From: Cellvibrionaceae bacterium
GTDB taxonomy: Bacteria > Pseudomonadota > Gammaproteobacteria > Pseudomonadales > Cellvibrionaceae
DNA: 64,000 nucleotides
Direction: 5' to 3'
Assembly: GCA_024707385.1 (NCBI GenBank)
Contig: JANPZW010000013.1
Location: 691,465 to 755,464, forward strand
Shown here: one piece after another, positions 32,362-41,177 of the stretch
How positions within the stretch are numbered: position 1 is the stretch's first letter
Layout: the number at the start of each line of letters is the position of its first letter
Notes under the pieces: generated by a model
What the model was told of the DNA's origin: nothing
Seen by the model: the letters and a program-made list of their open reading frames with translations, nothing else
The model's database searches: none
Translations under genes and position numbers: made by a program

Positions 32362-32474
32362 GGATATTTCCTTCATCAATTTCCAAAAAAATGATCTCGG
32401 CAGCAATAGAGATCGCCACGCGGCGGGAAAATTAACAACAAACCCATTAACAGGCAATATAAATTGAAGCTCTG

Positions 32475-33386
32475 TTATTCCGCTACGCCAGAAATACATG
32501 TTTCAAACGCTGCTGCGATGTTTTCCAGAAAACTGGCGAAGCCGATTAATTCCGGATCCAAAGCCAGTCCATCCGCCACTACCACTGGAAGCGAGAGAGT
32601 TTTCGCCAAACGCGTTTCCTGCGCATCATTTTTTTCCACCATCAGGCACCGCGCGCCGCGCGCGTGGGCTTGCAGACGCTGCAGAGTTTTAGCGCTCAGC
32701 CTCTGTTCCGCAAATTGATTGACAGCGTCCAACTGTTGCAAGCCGAACGCAGAGACGAAATGTTCATAAGTATCGTGATAGGCGATAAAACCATTTTGTC
32801 GATGCGGCGACAGGCGACGCTGTATGTCGGCCTGCAAAGAGTTTATTAGCGCGCTCTGCTGCAGCAGACGCTCTTGCAAAACCGCTCGCCAGCCGGGGCG
32901 AATCTCGCCCAAACGCGCCACCAACACCTTTTGAATTTCCAGCGCGTTTGCGGGGTTCAACCACAAATGCATATCCCGGCCGTGGTGGTGGCCGTGGTGA
33001 TCGTGGTGGTCATCTTCATGCTCGTGCTTCTGCGGCCACTGCAAGCTGGCTAGCGCACCCAATTCCAACTGTTTTTCAGGCTTGAGATTGCGCAGGGGTT
33101 TGACGAGAAAATTTTCGAAATCCGGCCCCAACCAGACGACAAGATCCGCAGCCTCCAGCCGCTGCCGGTCGGAAACCCGCATGGACCAGTTATGGGGATC
33201 AGCATTGGCGGGAAGCAACGTATTCACTTCGACCGGGAGACCGTCGACCAAGTCAGCGGCGAGCAAACTTAAGGGGCGGATACTGCTCAACAAGGTGAGT
33301 TTTTCCGCGGCCTGACTCCAGGCGCTCATGGCAAATGAAAAGAGGAAAAGCGCGAGCAGAGGTCGCAGAGGGTTCGAGATGCGCAT
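32475..33386 (-). CDS. znuA: Zinc ABC transporter periplasmic binding protein
   Basis: About 303 residues. Signal peptide (NPLRPLLALFLFSFAMSAWS), then the cluster-9 metal-binding fold: histidine in NADPHNWSM, a histidine-rich loop (KHEHEDDHHDHHGHHHGRD), DMHLWLNP, and YHDTYEHF. ZnuA captures Zn2+ in the periplasm and passes it to ZnuBC. ATG 33386 was chosen because it begins the signal peptide. Divergent from znuCB across an 86-base gap with a Zur-like box. Confidence 0.95.
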   Translation of the reverse strand: MRISNPLRPLLALFLFSFAMSAWSQAAEKLTLLSSIRPLSLLAADLVDGLPVEVNTLLPANADPHNWSMRVSDRQRLEAADLVVWLGPDFENFLVKPLRNLKPEKQLELGALASLQWPQKHEHEDDHHDHHGHHHGRDMHLWLNPANALEIQKVLVARLGEIRPGWRAVLQERLLQQSALINSLQADIQRRLSPHRQNGFIAYHDTYEHFVSAFGLQQLDAVNQFAEQRLSAKTLQRLQAHARGARCLMVEKNDAQETRLAKTLSLPVVVADGLALDPELIGFASFLENIAAAFETCISGVAE

Positions 33387-33429
33387 GAAGCAGAGGCCGC
33401 GGAGGTTGCAATCAGGTAAGATGGACGAC

Positions 33430-33447
33430 GTTATAACATAACATTTC
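33430..33447. promoter_or_regulatory. Zur operator between znuA and znuCB
   Basis: GTTATAACATAACATTTC lies in the divergent promoter region and matches the usual Zur box of gammaproteobacteria (a GTTATA...TATAAC palindrome ending in ATTTC). Zur with zinc would repress both transcripts. Based on consensus memory; not tested. Confidence 0.7.
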
Positions 33448-33472
33448 CCCGAGTCCACCCCGGTAGTCCCAC

Positions 33473-34273
33473 ATGAGCACCCTGTCGTCAGCCCAAACCC
33501 TGGTCAGTTGCGAACACGTCGCCTGGCGTCGCGACGGCCTGGACGTGTTGCAGGATGTTTCTTTCGCCATAGCGCCCCGGGAGATCGTCACGCTGATCGG
33601 CCCCAATGGGGCGGGGAAAACCTCCCTGGTCAATCTGGTGATAGGGCTGGCCGACCCCACTGGCGGCCGAATCACCCGGCGCGACAAACTGCGCCTGGGC
33701 TATATGCCCCAGCACCTGCGGTTTGACAGCAGTCTGCCGCTCTCGGTGGAACGATTTCTGCGCCTGGCCACCAGTGAGCGCAAGACTCTCGCTCATTACA
33801 GCGAACGGCTGGGTATCACCAGTCTGCTCGGACAGCAATTGCAAAACCTGTCCGGCGGTGAACTGCAGCGCGTGCTGCTCACCCGCGCCGTGCTGCGCAA
33901 GCCGGAGCTGCTGGTGCTCGACGAGCCTACCCAGGGAGTGGATGTGCTGGGCCAGGCGGAACTCTACCGCCATATTTCCGAGCTGCGCGATGAACTGGGT
34001 TGCGGCGTGCTGATGGTCTCCCACGACCTGCATCTGGTGATGGCCAAAACCGATACGGTGATCTGCCTGAACCGGCATATCTGCTGTCACGGCGCGCCGG
34101 AGAGCGTGGCGCGCCACCCGGAATATCTACAGTTATTCGGCAAGCAGGCGGCCGAGGATATCGCCATCTACACCCACCACCACGACCACGAACACGACCT
34201 GCACGGCGACGTGGTGCAGGAAAGCCTGCTGCTTCACCACAATCATGACCACTCCCGGTGCAATCACTCATGA
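33473..34273 (+). CDS. znuC: Zinc ABC transporter ATP-binding protein
   Basis: 266 residues with Walker A GPNGAGKTS, the signature LSGGELQRV, Walker B LLVLDEPTQGVD and the switch histidine in MVSHDLH. The C-terminus is histidine-rich (YTHHHDHEHDLHGD and LLHHNHDHSRCNHS), suggesting zinc sensing at the membrane face. Overlaps znuB by four bases (ATGA). Confidence 0.95.
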   Translation: MSTLSSAQTLVSCEHVAWRRDGLDVLQDVSFAIAPREIVTLIGPNGAGKTSLVNLVIGLADPTGGRITRRDKLRLGYMPQHLRFDSSLPLSVERFLRLATSERKTLAHYSERLGITSLLGQQLQNLSGGELQRVLLTRAVLRKPELLVLDEPTQGVDVLGQAELYRHISELRDELGCGVLMVSHDLHLVMAKTDTVICLNRHICCHGAPESVARHPEYLQLFGKQAAEDIAIYTHHHDHEHDLHGDVVQESLLLHHNHDHSRCNHS

Positions 34274-35058
34274 TTCCGGAATTCCTCATTTACGCCCTGC
34301 TGGCGGGAGCCGGCGTCGCGCTGGTGGCCGGCCCCCTCGGCTCCTTCGTCGTCTGGCGGCGCATGGCCTACTTCGGCGATACCCTCGCCCACTCCGCGCT
34401 TCTCGGCGTGGCGCTGGGCGTGCTTTTACAGGTCCACCCGCTGCTTGCCGTGATCGTCAGCAGTCTGTTGCTGGCCGCAATACTGGTTGCGCTGCAGACG
34501 CAAAAACTACTCGGGGATGACACGCTGCTCGGCATTCTGTCCCACACTACCCTGGCGCTGGGCCTGGTGTGCGCCGGGCTGCTGGCGGATACGCGCATCG
34601 ACCTGTGGGGATTGCTTTTCGGCGATCTGCTGACCACCAATCTGACCGACCTGCTGATCATTTATGCCGTGGCGGCGCTGGTGCTGTTGGTGCTGTGGCG
34701 CTGCTGGCGCCCACTGATATTCGCCACTTTGGATGAAACCCTGGCGCAGGTAGAAGGTGTGCCGGTGGTGCGCCTGCGCCTGCTGTTGATGGGCTTGATC
34801 GCCCTGGTGGTGGCGCTGGCGATGAAGGTGGTCGGGGTGCTGCTGATCACTTCTCTGCTGATCATCCCCGCCGCCGCCAGCCGGCGCTTCAGCCGCTCGC
34901 CGGAGGTGATGGCAGTGGGCGCCTCGCTGCTGGGCATAACCGCCGTAACGGGTGGTCTGGGACTGTCCTACTTTTTCGATGCGCCGGCCGGCCCCAGCAT
35001 TGTGTTGGCCGCCAGCGCCTGCTTCGCCATCAGCCTGGCGCTGCCGCGCCGTACCTGA
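34270..35058 (+). CDS. znuB: Zinc ABC transporter permease
   Basis: 262 residues, about eight membrane helices, ABC-3 family: VWRRMAYFGDTLAHSALLG near the N-terminus and KVVGVLLITSLLIIPAAASR in the middle. Forms the channel for zinc uptake with ZnuC. Start at 34270 from the ATGA overlap with znuC. Its stop abuts the stop of the convergent aldo/keto reductase gene. Confidence 0.95.
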   Translation: MIPEFLIYALLAGAGVALVAGPLGSFVVWRRMAYFGDTLAHSALLGVALGVLLQVHPLLAVIVSSLLLAAILVALQTQKLLGDDTLLGILSHTTLALGLVCAGLLADTRIDLWGLLFGDLLTTNLTDLLIIYAVAALVLLVLWRCWRPLIFATLDETLAQVEGVPVVRLRLLLMGLIALVVALAMKVVGVLLITSLLIIPAAASRRFSRSPEVMAVGASLLGITAVTGGLGLSYFFDAPAGPSIVLAASACFAISLALPRRT

Positions 35059-35964
35059 TCAGGAGACCGGCGCGCCGTTGGATGCTTCCCAAATGCTGTA
35101 CCACTGCTCCCGGGTCAGCGATAGGGACAGCGCTTTCACCGCATCGGCGATACGCGCCAGTTTGCTGCTTCCCAGCAAAGGGACCGGGCGGCAGGGCAGC
35201 GCCAACACCCAGGCATAGACAACCTGCTCAACACTACCCGCGCCCGTCTCTTCCCGCACTTTTTGCAGCGCCGTCAACAAGCGCTGGCCCTTGGCATCAA
35301 CTGGGGTGAGCAAACTGCCAGCCGCCAGACAGGACCACAACATAGGCCGCACGCCGTAACCGGCGCACTGTTCCAGCACACCGCTGTCGAGCGCCTGCAG
35401 GTGATAGGGCGACAGCTCTATCTGGTTGGTGACGAGTCCGTCACCCCAGATGTTTTGCAATGCTTCAAATTGCGCGGGCGAGAAATTGGAAACGCCGAAG
35501 TAGCGCACCTTGCCTTGCGCTTTCAACGCGGCAAAAGCTTCCGCCACTTCGTGCACATCCATGAGATAGTCCGGGCGGTGCAGCAGCAACACATCGATAT
35601 AGTCTGTCCCCAGATCGCGCAGGGACGCTTCGACCGATTCCACTATCGCTTCATGCCCACTGTCGTAATGACTGGTGTGGGACGCGCCCAACGGGCCGAA
35701 GCCGGCCGGTCGGATGCCGCACTTGGTAACGATTTCCATCTGCTGACGCAGACTCGGCTTAAGCGCCAGGGCCGCGCCGAACGGCGCTTCACTGCGGTAC
35801 ACCATGGCGTGGTCCATGGTGGTAACGCCCATCTCCATGATCGCTTCGATAAAACCCAGCAATTCCTGCGCATTCATGCCCCAGTGCTTCAGCCGCCAGA
35901 AGCCGGCCATCAACTGGGATACTTCCAATCCTTGATGACAAAGAGGTGCTCTGGATACGGTCAT
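35059..35964 (-). CDS. Aldo/keto reductase (YdhF-like)
   Basis: 301 residues, TIM-barrel NAD(P)H oxidoreductase. Likely catalytic residues: Asp and Tyr in TTMDHAMVYRSE, Lys in IVTKCGIRP and His in LLLHRPDYL. The cofactor side is seen in RYFGVSNFSPAQFE and LLGSSKLARI. Closest in character to E. coli YdhF; substrate unknown. Convergent with znuB with no spacer. Confidence 0.9.
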   Translation of the reverse strand: MTVSRAPLCHQGLEVSQLMAGFWRLKHWGMNAQELLGFIEAIMEMGVTTMDHAMVYRSEAPFGAALALKPSLRQQMEIVTKCGIRPAGFGPLGASHTSHYDSGHEAIVESVEASLRDLGTDYIDVLLLHRPDYLMDVHEVAEAFAALKAQGKVRYFGVSNFSPAQFEALQNIWGDGLVTNQIELSPYHLQALDSGVLEQCAGYGVRPMLWSCLAAGSLLTPVDAKGQRLLTALQKVREETGAGSVEQVVYAWVLALPCRPVPLLGSSKLARIADAVKALSLSLTREQWYSIWEASNGAPVS

Positions 35965-36001
35965 AAGAATTCCTCGAAAAGGGAAATTGGCAGTGGCGGT
36001 G

Positions 36002-36880
36002 TTATTCGCGAGTCAGCCACTGACCGGCTATCGGGGGGAAAACCTCCCGGCCGAGCTGGAAACGGAAAGGCTCGGAAACGACGCTCTGGCCATCATTGCG
36101 TTGTATGACAAAGTGCAAATGAGGACCGGTGGAATATCCAGAGGTGCCGGCACTGGCGAGCAGGTCACCCGCCTTCACCCGGTCACCCTCTTTCACGACG
36201 GCGCTGCCCAGCAGTATGTGGGCGTAGATGGCGAAGGTGTCGTCGCGGTGCAACACGCGCACATAGTTGGCCTTATCGATAAAGAAGCGATCCGTTCCGC
36301 CCATGTGGTAATCGTCCTTGACCGCGACCACTAGGCCCTCCCTCGCCGCGTGCACACCCTCGCCCACCTGCATGACGATGTCCACCGCATGGCGGGCCGG
36401 TTCTTCCGCGTGGGAATAGTGGCCGTTGAATCCCTGACTGATGCGAAAGCGACCCCGCGGCGGTATGGGCGGCTGCAGCGGCTGGAGATCACTCTTGGCG
36501 ACGGGCCGGCCGAGGCGGTAGTGGTATTCGTAGTTGTCGCGCCATTCCAGAGGTTTGCCATTGAGCAGCACAGGGCTGTCATCCCGGGACTCAACCACCC
36601 AGTCGGCGATGCGCTTGTCCCCCTGCCGGATCTCGAACTGCACCGGCGTCAACCAGGGATTCACCGACATCAACCGTTGCGAGCCATCATCCTGCAGCTG
36701 ATAAACCAATTGCGGCAGCTGTGCTACCGGCGTGGATGAGCCGATCTGCAGGGTTTCGTGGTTTTCCTTCGGCTTGCGATCGGTGAAATGCCAGCGTCCG
36801 TTGGCATCCTGATAGCGATAGACCGTCTGCGCCGCCGCGGTAGCACATAGAACCATGGTCAGCAGCAGAAGCAGGCGCAT
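36002..36880 (-). CDS. Exported M23 peptidase with N-terminal DUF4124
   Basis: 292 residues. Signal peptide (MRLLLLLTMVLCATAAA), a DUF4124 unit (TVYRYQDANGRWHFTDRKP), a beta-rich middle, then a LytM/M23 peptidase with the metal motifs HAVDIVMQ (HxxxD) and GPHLHFVIQ (HxH). It probably cleaves peptidoglycan crosslinks or acts as a hydrolase activator. Located at the end of the cox cluster, three bases after the Sco gene, so possibly co-transcribed. Confidence 0.9.
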   Translation of the reverse strand: MRLLLLLTMVLCATAAAQTVYRYQDANGRWHFTDRKPKENHETLQIGSSTPVAQLPQLVYQLQDDGSQRLMSVNPWLTPVQFEIRQGDKRIADWVVESRDDSPVLLNGKPLEWRDNYEYHYRLGRPVAKSDLQPLQPPIPPRGRFRISQGFNGHYSHAEEPARHAVDIVMQVGEGVHAAREGLVVAVKDDYHMGGTDRFFIDKANYVRVLHRDDTFAIYAHILLGSAVVKEGDRVKAGDLLASAGTSGYSTGPHLHFVIQRNDGQSVVSEPFRFQLGREVFPPIAGQWLTRE

Positions 36881-36883
36881 CGC

Positions 36884-37546
36884 TCAGTGGCGGAAGCTGG
36901 TCACTATGGATTGATAAGTGGTTTTCAACTGGCCGAGCTGGAAAGGCGGTTTGAAAATGCCATGGTAGTGACCATAGGGGTTGATCAACACCAGATGAGC
37001 CGAGTGGTCGATGGTGTAATCGGATTCCAACGTCACTTTATTGAAGGCCACATTCAACTGGTCTGTTAGTGTTTTGATCGGCAGGAACTCGCCAGTCACA
37101 CCGATAAAATCCGCATCAAAATGCTGCATGTATACCGCGAGTTTCTCCGCTGTGTCGCGCGCGGGATCCACGCTCACCATAGCCACTTGGGTCTTGGCTT
37201 TGATATCCGCATCCAGCGTTTTGTACCACTGGGAGAGCGTGGCGAGAGTGGTTGGGCATATATCCGGGCAGGTGGTAAAACCGAAGAACATCACCGTCCA
37301 TTTACCCTGCAGGCGCTCCAGGGTGAAAGGCGCACCGCGCTGATCCACCAGCTCAAAGGGGGGGATGATGCGCGGCTTGTCGAAGACTATGGCCCCGTTG
37401 ACGGCGAGCTCCTGCTGCGAAAGCACACGGGGCGAGAGAAACTTGTGCAAGAACAGGCCGATCACCACACAGATGAACGCCAGTAAAAATCCGACCGTGC
37501 GCTTTATATTGCGGCGTTGTTGCACATCAGGAGCGGGCGCGGACAT
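36884..37546 (-). CDS. Sco1/SenC copper chaperone
   Basis: 220 residues with one N-terminal membrane anchor (TVGFLLAFICVVIGLFLHKF) and a thioredoxin-like domain. The copper site is FGFTTCPDICPTTLA (CxxxC) with the distant histidine in DYTIDHSAHLVLI. Sco proteins load CuA of cytochrome oxidase subunit II. The start overlaps the cyoE stop (TGATG), confirming membership in the cox operon. Confidence 0.94.
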   Translation of the reverse strand: MSAPAPDVQQRRNIKRTVGFLLAFICVVIGLFLHKFLSPRVLSQQELAVNGAIVFDKPRIIPPFELVDQRGAPFTLERLQGKWTVMFFGFTTCPDICPTTLATLSQWYKTLDADIKAKTQVAMVSVDPARDTAEKLAVYMQHFDADFIGVTGEFLPIKTLTDQLNVAFNKVTLESDYTIDHSAHLVLINPYGHYHGIFKPPFQLGQLKTTYQSIVTSFRH

Positions 37547-38463
37547 CAGAAGCCCACCATATGGCCGGTCATGGGAAAGGTGTAGTGATCAATCAGCATA
37601 AGGCCAAACAGCAGCATCAGGTAGATAATGGAATAGCGAAACGTCGCCATACCGGTACCCGGCTTTTTCGACACCAGCATAAGAATGGCGTAGCCGATGA
37701 AGATAACCCCTAGAACCATTGCGCCGATCAGATAGATTAAGTGCAGCATCCCTGTGGCAAACGGCAGCAGGCTGACCGCCAGCAGGATGAAGGTATACAG
37801 CAGTATGTGGATCTTGGTGTAGCGCTCGCCGTGGGTCACCGGCAGCATGGGGATCTCGGCGTTGGCGTACTCTTTCTGGCGATGCACCGCGAGCGCCCAG
37901 AAATGCGGCGGCGTCCAGGCGAAGATGATCAACACCAGCAGAAGCGCGTGACCATCCAGGGTACCGGTCACCGCCGTCCAGCCGAGCAGCGGCGGGGCCG
38001 CGCCGGCGAGGCCGCCGATGACGATATTCTGCGGCGTGGCGCGCTTGAGAAACAGGGTGTAGACCACCGCGTAACCGAGCAGGGACGCCAGCGTCAGCCA
38101 GGCGGTAAGCGCGTTGATGTAGATCAGCAGAACCGCCATACCCAGGCCGCCAATGGCGAAGGCGAAGACCAGCGCGTTCACCGGCCCCACTCGGCCTTTG
38201 GCGATGGGGCGATTGAAAGTCCGCGCCATCTTCTGGTCGATATGGCGATCGACCAGATGGTTGACCACCGCCGCCGAACCCGCGCACAAAGCGATACCCA
38301 GATTGCCGAGCAGCAACACTTGCAGCGGCACCGCACCCGGCACCGCCAGCAACATGCCGATCAGTGAAGTCAGAATCATCAACGCAACTACATTCGGCTT
38401 GCATAATTCCCAGTAATCCACCCAGGACGAACGTTGGTCCTTGCTGAGCATGGCGTCAGACAT
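37546..38463 (-). CDS. cyoE: Protoheme IX farnesyltransferase (heme O synthase)
   Basis: 305 residues, about nine membrane helices, UbiA superfamily. First Asp-rich motif in NHLVDRHIDQKMART, second region RQKEYANAEIPMLPVTHG. It attaches a farnesyl group to heme b to make heme O, the precursor of heme A for subunit I. Also called ctaB. Overlaps ctaA by eight bases. Confidence 0.95.
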   Translation of the reverse strand: MSDAMLSKDQRSSWVDYWELCKPNVVALMILTSLIGMLLAVPGAVPLQVLLLGNLGIALCAGSAAVVNHLVDRHIDQKMARTFNRPIAKGRVGPVNALVFAFAIGGLGMAVLLIYINALTAWLTLASLLGYAVVYTLFLKRATPQNIVIGGLAGAAPPLLGWTAVTGTLDGHALLLVLIIFAWTPPHFWALAVHRQKEYANAEIPMLPVTHGERYTKIHILLYTFILLAVSLLPFATGMLHLIYLIGAMVLGVIFIGYAILMLVSKKPGTGMATFRYSIIYLMLLFGLMLIDHYTFPMTGHMVGF

Positions 38464-39508
38464 CTTTTTTCTCCCCGCCTTTGCGCAGGCCGTAATTCAG
38501 GGTTACCAGCACCAGCAGCAGCACCAGACCAAAGGCATTGTGTGCCACAGCGACAGGCAGCGGCAGTACCCAGTACACATTCGAGATGCCCAGGGAAACC
38601 TGGACTATGAGGGCCACCAGAAGCAACAGACCCATGCGGCGACTCCAGCTGTCGCGCAGACGCCACAGGCCAAACACCAGCAGCGCCAGCAGCACTGTCA
38701 CCGTGACCGCGCCAAGCCGGTGGGTGAAATGGATCGCCGTGCGGGCGTGGTTGTCGAGCAGGCCGCCGAGATAATTGGGTCCCACATGCTGAAAGATGTT
38801 GAAACCCTGGCGATAGTCCGCCGCCGGCCACCAGACGCCGTGACAGGTCGGCAGATCGGCACAGGCGACAGCGGCATAGTTGGCGCTGGTCCAACCGCCG
38901 AGGGCGATCTGCACAATCACGGCAATCAGTCCCACCAGCGCCAGCCAGCGGATTCCTGTGGTCGCCGACACGGCAAAACGCCACGAACTCACCCGCAATG
39001 CCAGCAGCCAAAGACAGCTGGCGGTGGCAAATCCACCCAGCAGATGCGCGGTGACCACCTGCGGCCAGAGTTTGAGTGTGACTGTCCAGGCGCCAAATGC
39101 GCCCTGCAGAATCACCAGACCGACGAGAAAGAGCGGCAGGCGGATGGGCAAAGGCTCATGCGAGCGTCCGCGCCAAGCAAGCCAAGCCAGAGTAAGAATG
39201 GCCAGACCGAGCAAGCTGGCAAAATAGCGATGCACCATCTCCGGCCATGTTTTGTCATGTTCCACGGGGGTTTCGGGAAAGCGCGCTTCGGCAGCTGCCA
39301 CGTCGTCCGCGGTTTTGGGCCAAGTGAGATGACCGTAACAACCTGGCCAGTCCGGGCAACCAAGGCCGGCGTCGCTCAGTCGGGTAAAGGCCCCGAGGAC
39401 CACCACGACCATTGCGAGGACTACCGCGCCGATACTCAAAGTGAAGAGCAATCGCCGCCGACTGCGCACGGCTGGAGATGTATTTACGATGGATTGCGCG
39501 TAGGACAT
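38456..39508 (-). CDS. ctaA: Heme A synthase (CtaA/COX15)
   Basis: About 350 residues with eight membrane helices. Family landmarks: GAFTRLSDAGLGCPDWPGCY, a heme-binding histidine in HRYFASLLGLAILTL, a second in VVTAHLLGGF, and FTHRLGAVTVTV in the C-terminal half. Oxidises the methyl group of heme O to heme A. Start MSYAQSI at 39508. Confidence 0.94.
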   Translation of the reverse strand: MSYAQSIVNTSPAVRSRRRLLFTLSIGAVVLAMVVVVLGAFTRLSDAGLGCPDWPGCYGHLTWPKTADDVAAAEARFPETPVEHDKTWPEMVHRYFASLLGLAILTLAWLAWRGRSHEPLPIRLPLFLVGLVILQGAFGAWTVTLKLWPQVVTAHLLGGFATASCLWLLALRVSSWRFAVSATTGIRWLALVGLIAVIVQIALGGWTSANYAAVACADLPTCHGVWWPAADYRQGFNIFQHVGPNYLGGLLDNHARTAIHFTHRLGAVTVTVLLALLVFGLWRLRDSWSRRMGLLLLVALIVQVSLGISNVYWVLPLPVAVAHNAFGLVLLLVLVTLNYGLRKGGEKKDV

Positions 39509-39540
39509 TCGCACCTCTTAATGTGTTGAACGGTTGTGGA

Positions 39541-40149
39541 TCAGCCGCCAGGGCTGTATCGCAACACCCGCTTCAGATCCTTCAGCAGTTGATTACCATC
39601 CTGCCGGGTGGTGTAGAACATCATGGCGAAACCGACCTGATCCACCAGCAGGTAAAAATGATCGTCGCGCAGATTGCCCGGCACATTGCTGTCGCGCAAC
39701 CACTCATCCCACACCTCTCGCGGCACTGTGAAGCGTTTCAAACCCGGCTGCTCTGCCTCGATGCTCTCAAGATAACGCTCACCTTCGGCGCCGCCGATAT
39801 TCACGGCGAAACGTTCCAATCGCTCACCTTTTTCCGCTAGGCGGATGTGGACCTGGCGGGTGATATAGAGGTTCCGCTGGCAAATCTCGCCACAGTGCTC
39901 CGGCACCGGGATCAGCAAGCGCCAGCTGAGATTGTTATGGAATGCCGGAATATCGCCCTCGGCGGAGGACAAAATGGCTTCCGCATTTTTGGCTGGCACT
40001 ACCAACTCACCCTCATTCACCGTCTCGTCCGGCACCCCGACGCCAGTGAAAAACGCCACGTAGGCCGCCACTATGGGAAGCACAGTTATCACCAATATGG
40101 CAAACAGTGGCCAGGCGGATTTCTTTTGCGCGGGGGCGTTGTCACTCAC
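39541..40149 (-). CDS. Cox-cluster membrane protein with Sco-like CGEIC motif
   Basis: 202 residues, one N-terminal membrane helix (WPLFAILVITVLPIVAAYVA) and an exposed domain with PEHCGEICQRNLY, a CxxxC-like pair reminiscent of a thioredoxin/Sco site. This unnamed protein is a regular part of Pseudomonas-type cox clusters. A role in CuA or thiol handling during oxidase assembly is likely but inferred. Between SURF1 and ctaA. Confidence 0.75.
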   Translation of the reverse strand: MSDNAPAQKKSAWPLFAILVITVLPIVAAYVAFFTGVGVPDETVNEGELVVPAKNAEAILSSAEGDIPAFHNNLSWRLLIPVPEHCGEICQRNLYITRQVHIRLAEKGERLERFAVNIGGAEGERYLESIEAEQPGLKRFTVPREVWDEWLRDSNVPGNLRDDHFYLLVDQVGFAMMFYTTRQDGNQLLKDLKRVLRYSPGG

Positions 40150-40904
40150 CAGAAGCTACCTTGTCATTTTTGTTTTTCACACTGCGCCGGCCGAGGTTGC
40201 TGTTGGCGTACAGCCACAGGATCACCAGCGCAAAAGCCATTAAAAACCACTGCACCGCATAGGCAATATGTTTGTCTGCGGACATATTCATCGCTGGCCA
40301 ATAGACCGTCTGCGCCATGGGACTTGTTTCGTCCAACTGCACAACCCAGGGAAGCAATGGCTTACCGAGGGACTTCTCCATCGCGGCAAAATCCACCTGC
40401 AACAGGCGCTGCGGCCAGGCGTCCGCCGTCTGTTGAGTTCGCAGAAAAAGGATTTTCCGTTATCGTGCGCAATTGTCCGGTGAACGTCGCCTCGTCCGGA
40501 AGCGGCGGAAGTGCGGGGGTTTCCAGCCGGCTTGCGGGAGCGCTCAGCCAACCGGCATTAACCAGAACGTGGCGGCCGTCATCCAGCGCCACGGGGATCA
40601 GGAGATTGAATCCAAGCCGGCCCTGATAAACCTGATTTTCCAGCAACCAGACATGCTCGCGATCAGGGCGACCTGAAAATATCACCCGTCGAAAAGCCAT
40701 ATTCTGCATTGAGATTGCTTGCGTTAAATCGAGCGGCGGCAAGGCTTGTTGTTGTTCGAGCGATTGCTGTATGGTGCTTTTTTCATCCGCCCTTTGCAAT
40801 TGCCAGAATCCCAGCCCAACCAAAATCGGCAGGAACGCCAAAGCGAAAAGGCTTATCTTCCAATTCAGTTCCAGCTTAAAAGGGATTTTTTCTGGCGAGT
40901 TCAC
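40142..40904 (-). CDS. SURF1 family oxidase assembly protein, reading frame broken
   Basis: About 253 residues with two membrane helices, one near each end (LFALAFLPILVGLGFWQLQRA and AVQWFLMAFALVILWLY). Family marks: GFWQLQRADEK, LLENQVYQGRLGFNLLIPV, VNAGWL. The frame is lost at an A5 run on the plus strand (40445-40449). With one base less it joins TENPF to LRTQQTADAWPQRLLQVD. SURF1 assists heme A insertion into subunit I. Confidence 0.9.
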
Positions 40905-40931
40905 TTTTAACCCGGCGGAGGCTTGCGCCCA

Positions 40932-41177
40932 ATGCTCTTAAAAATTCTGATATTGATTTTGTTTATCGCGGTAATCATCAGCTTGACCAGCGGGCTGATT
41001 TTTTTATTGAAGGATATGAACGTGCCGGAGTCGAAGCGCACTCTTTATGCCTTGGGCATCCGTCTCACTCTCGCCGTAACCTTGATGGCAACCATTGCTT
41101 ACGGTATTCAAACTGGTCAGCTGAAAAACAAAGCGCCCTGGGACAACCTACCCAGGGCGCAATCAAATGTCCGATGA
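40932..41177 (+). CDS. DUF2909 twin-transmembrane protein
   Basis: 81 residues with two membrane helices (LLKILILILFIAVIISLTSG and LTLAVTLMATIAYGI). Such proteins sit opposite coxC in Pseudomonas-type clusters. ATG 40932 was chosen; a TTG at 40923 is in frame. Its 3' end overlaps the coxC terminator, so the codons for NKAPWDNLPRAQ also form that hairpin. Function unknown. Confidence 0.85.
   Translation: MLLKILILILFIAVIISLTSGLIFLLKDMNVPESKRTLYALGIRLTLAVTLMATIAYGIQTGQLKNKAPWDNLPRAQSNVR
41124..41160 (-). terminator. coxC terminator inside the DUF2909 coding end
   Basis: GCGCCCTGGG (41133-41142) and CCCAGGGCGC (41151-41160) form a perfect 10-bp stem. On the minus strand it is followed by TTTGTTTTTC. 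It lies ~18 bases beyond the coxC stop. Confidence 0.85.

Noticed and set aside
33001..33020. Short GTG/CAC repeats in znuA
   Set aside because: They encode the histidine-rich metal loop of the protein, not a CRISPR or independent repeat.
37589..38404. 271-residue open frame on the minus strand overlapping cyoE
   Set aside because: Same-strand shifted frame, Arg/Gly/Ala-rich; cyoE explains the region.
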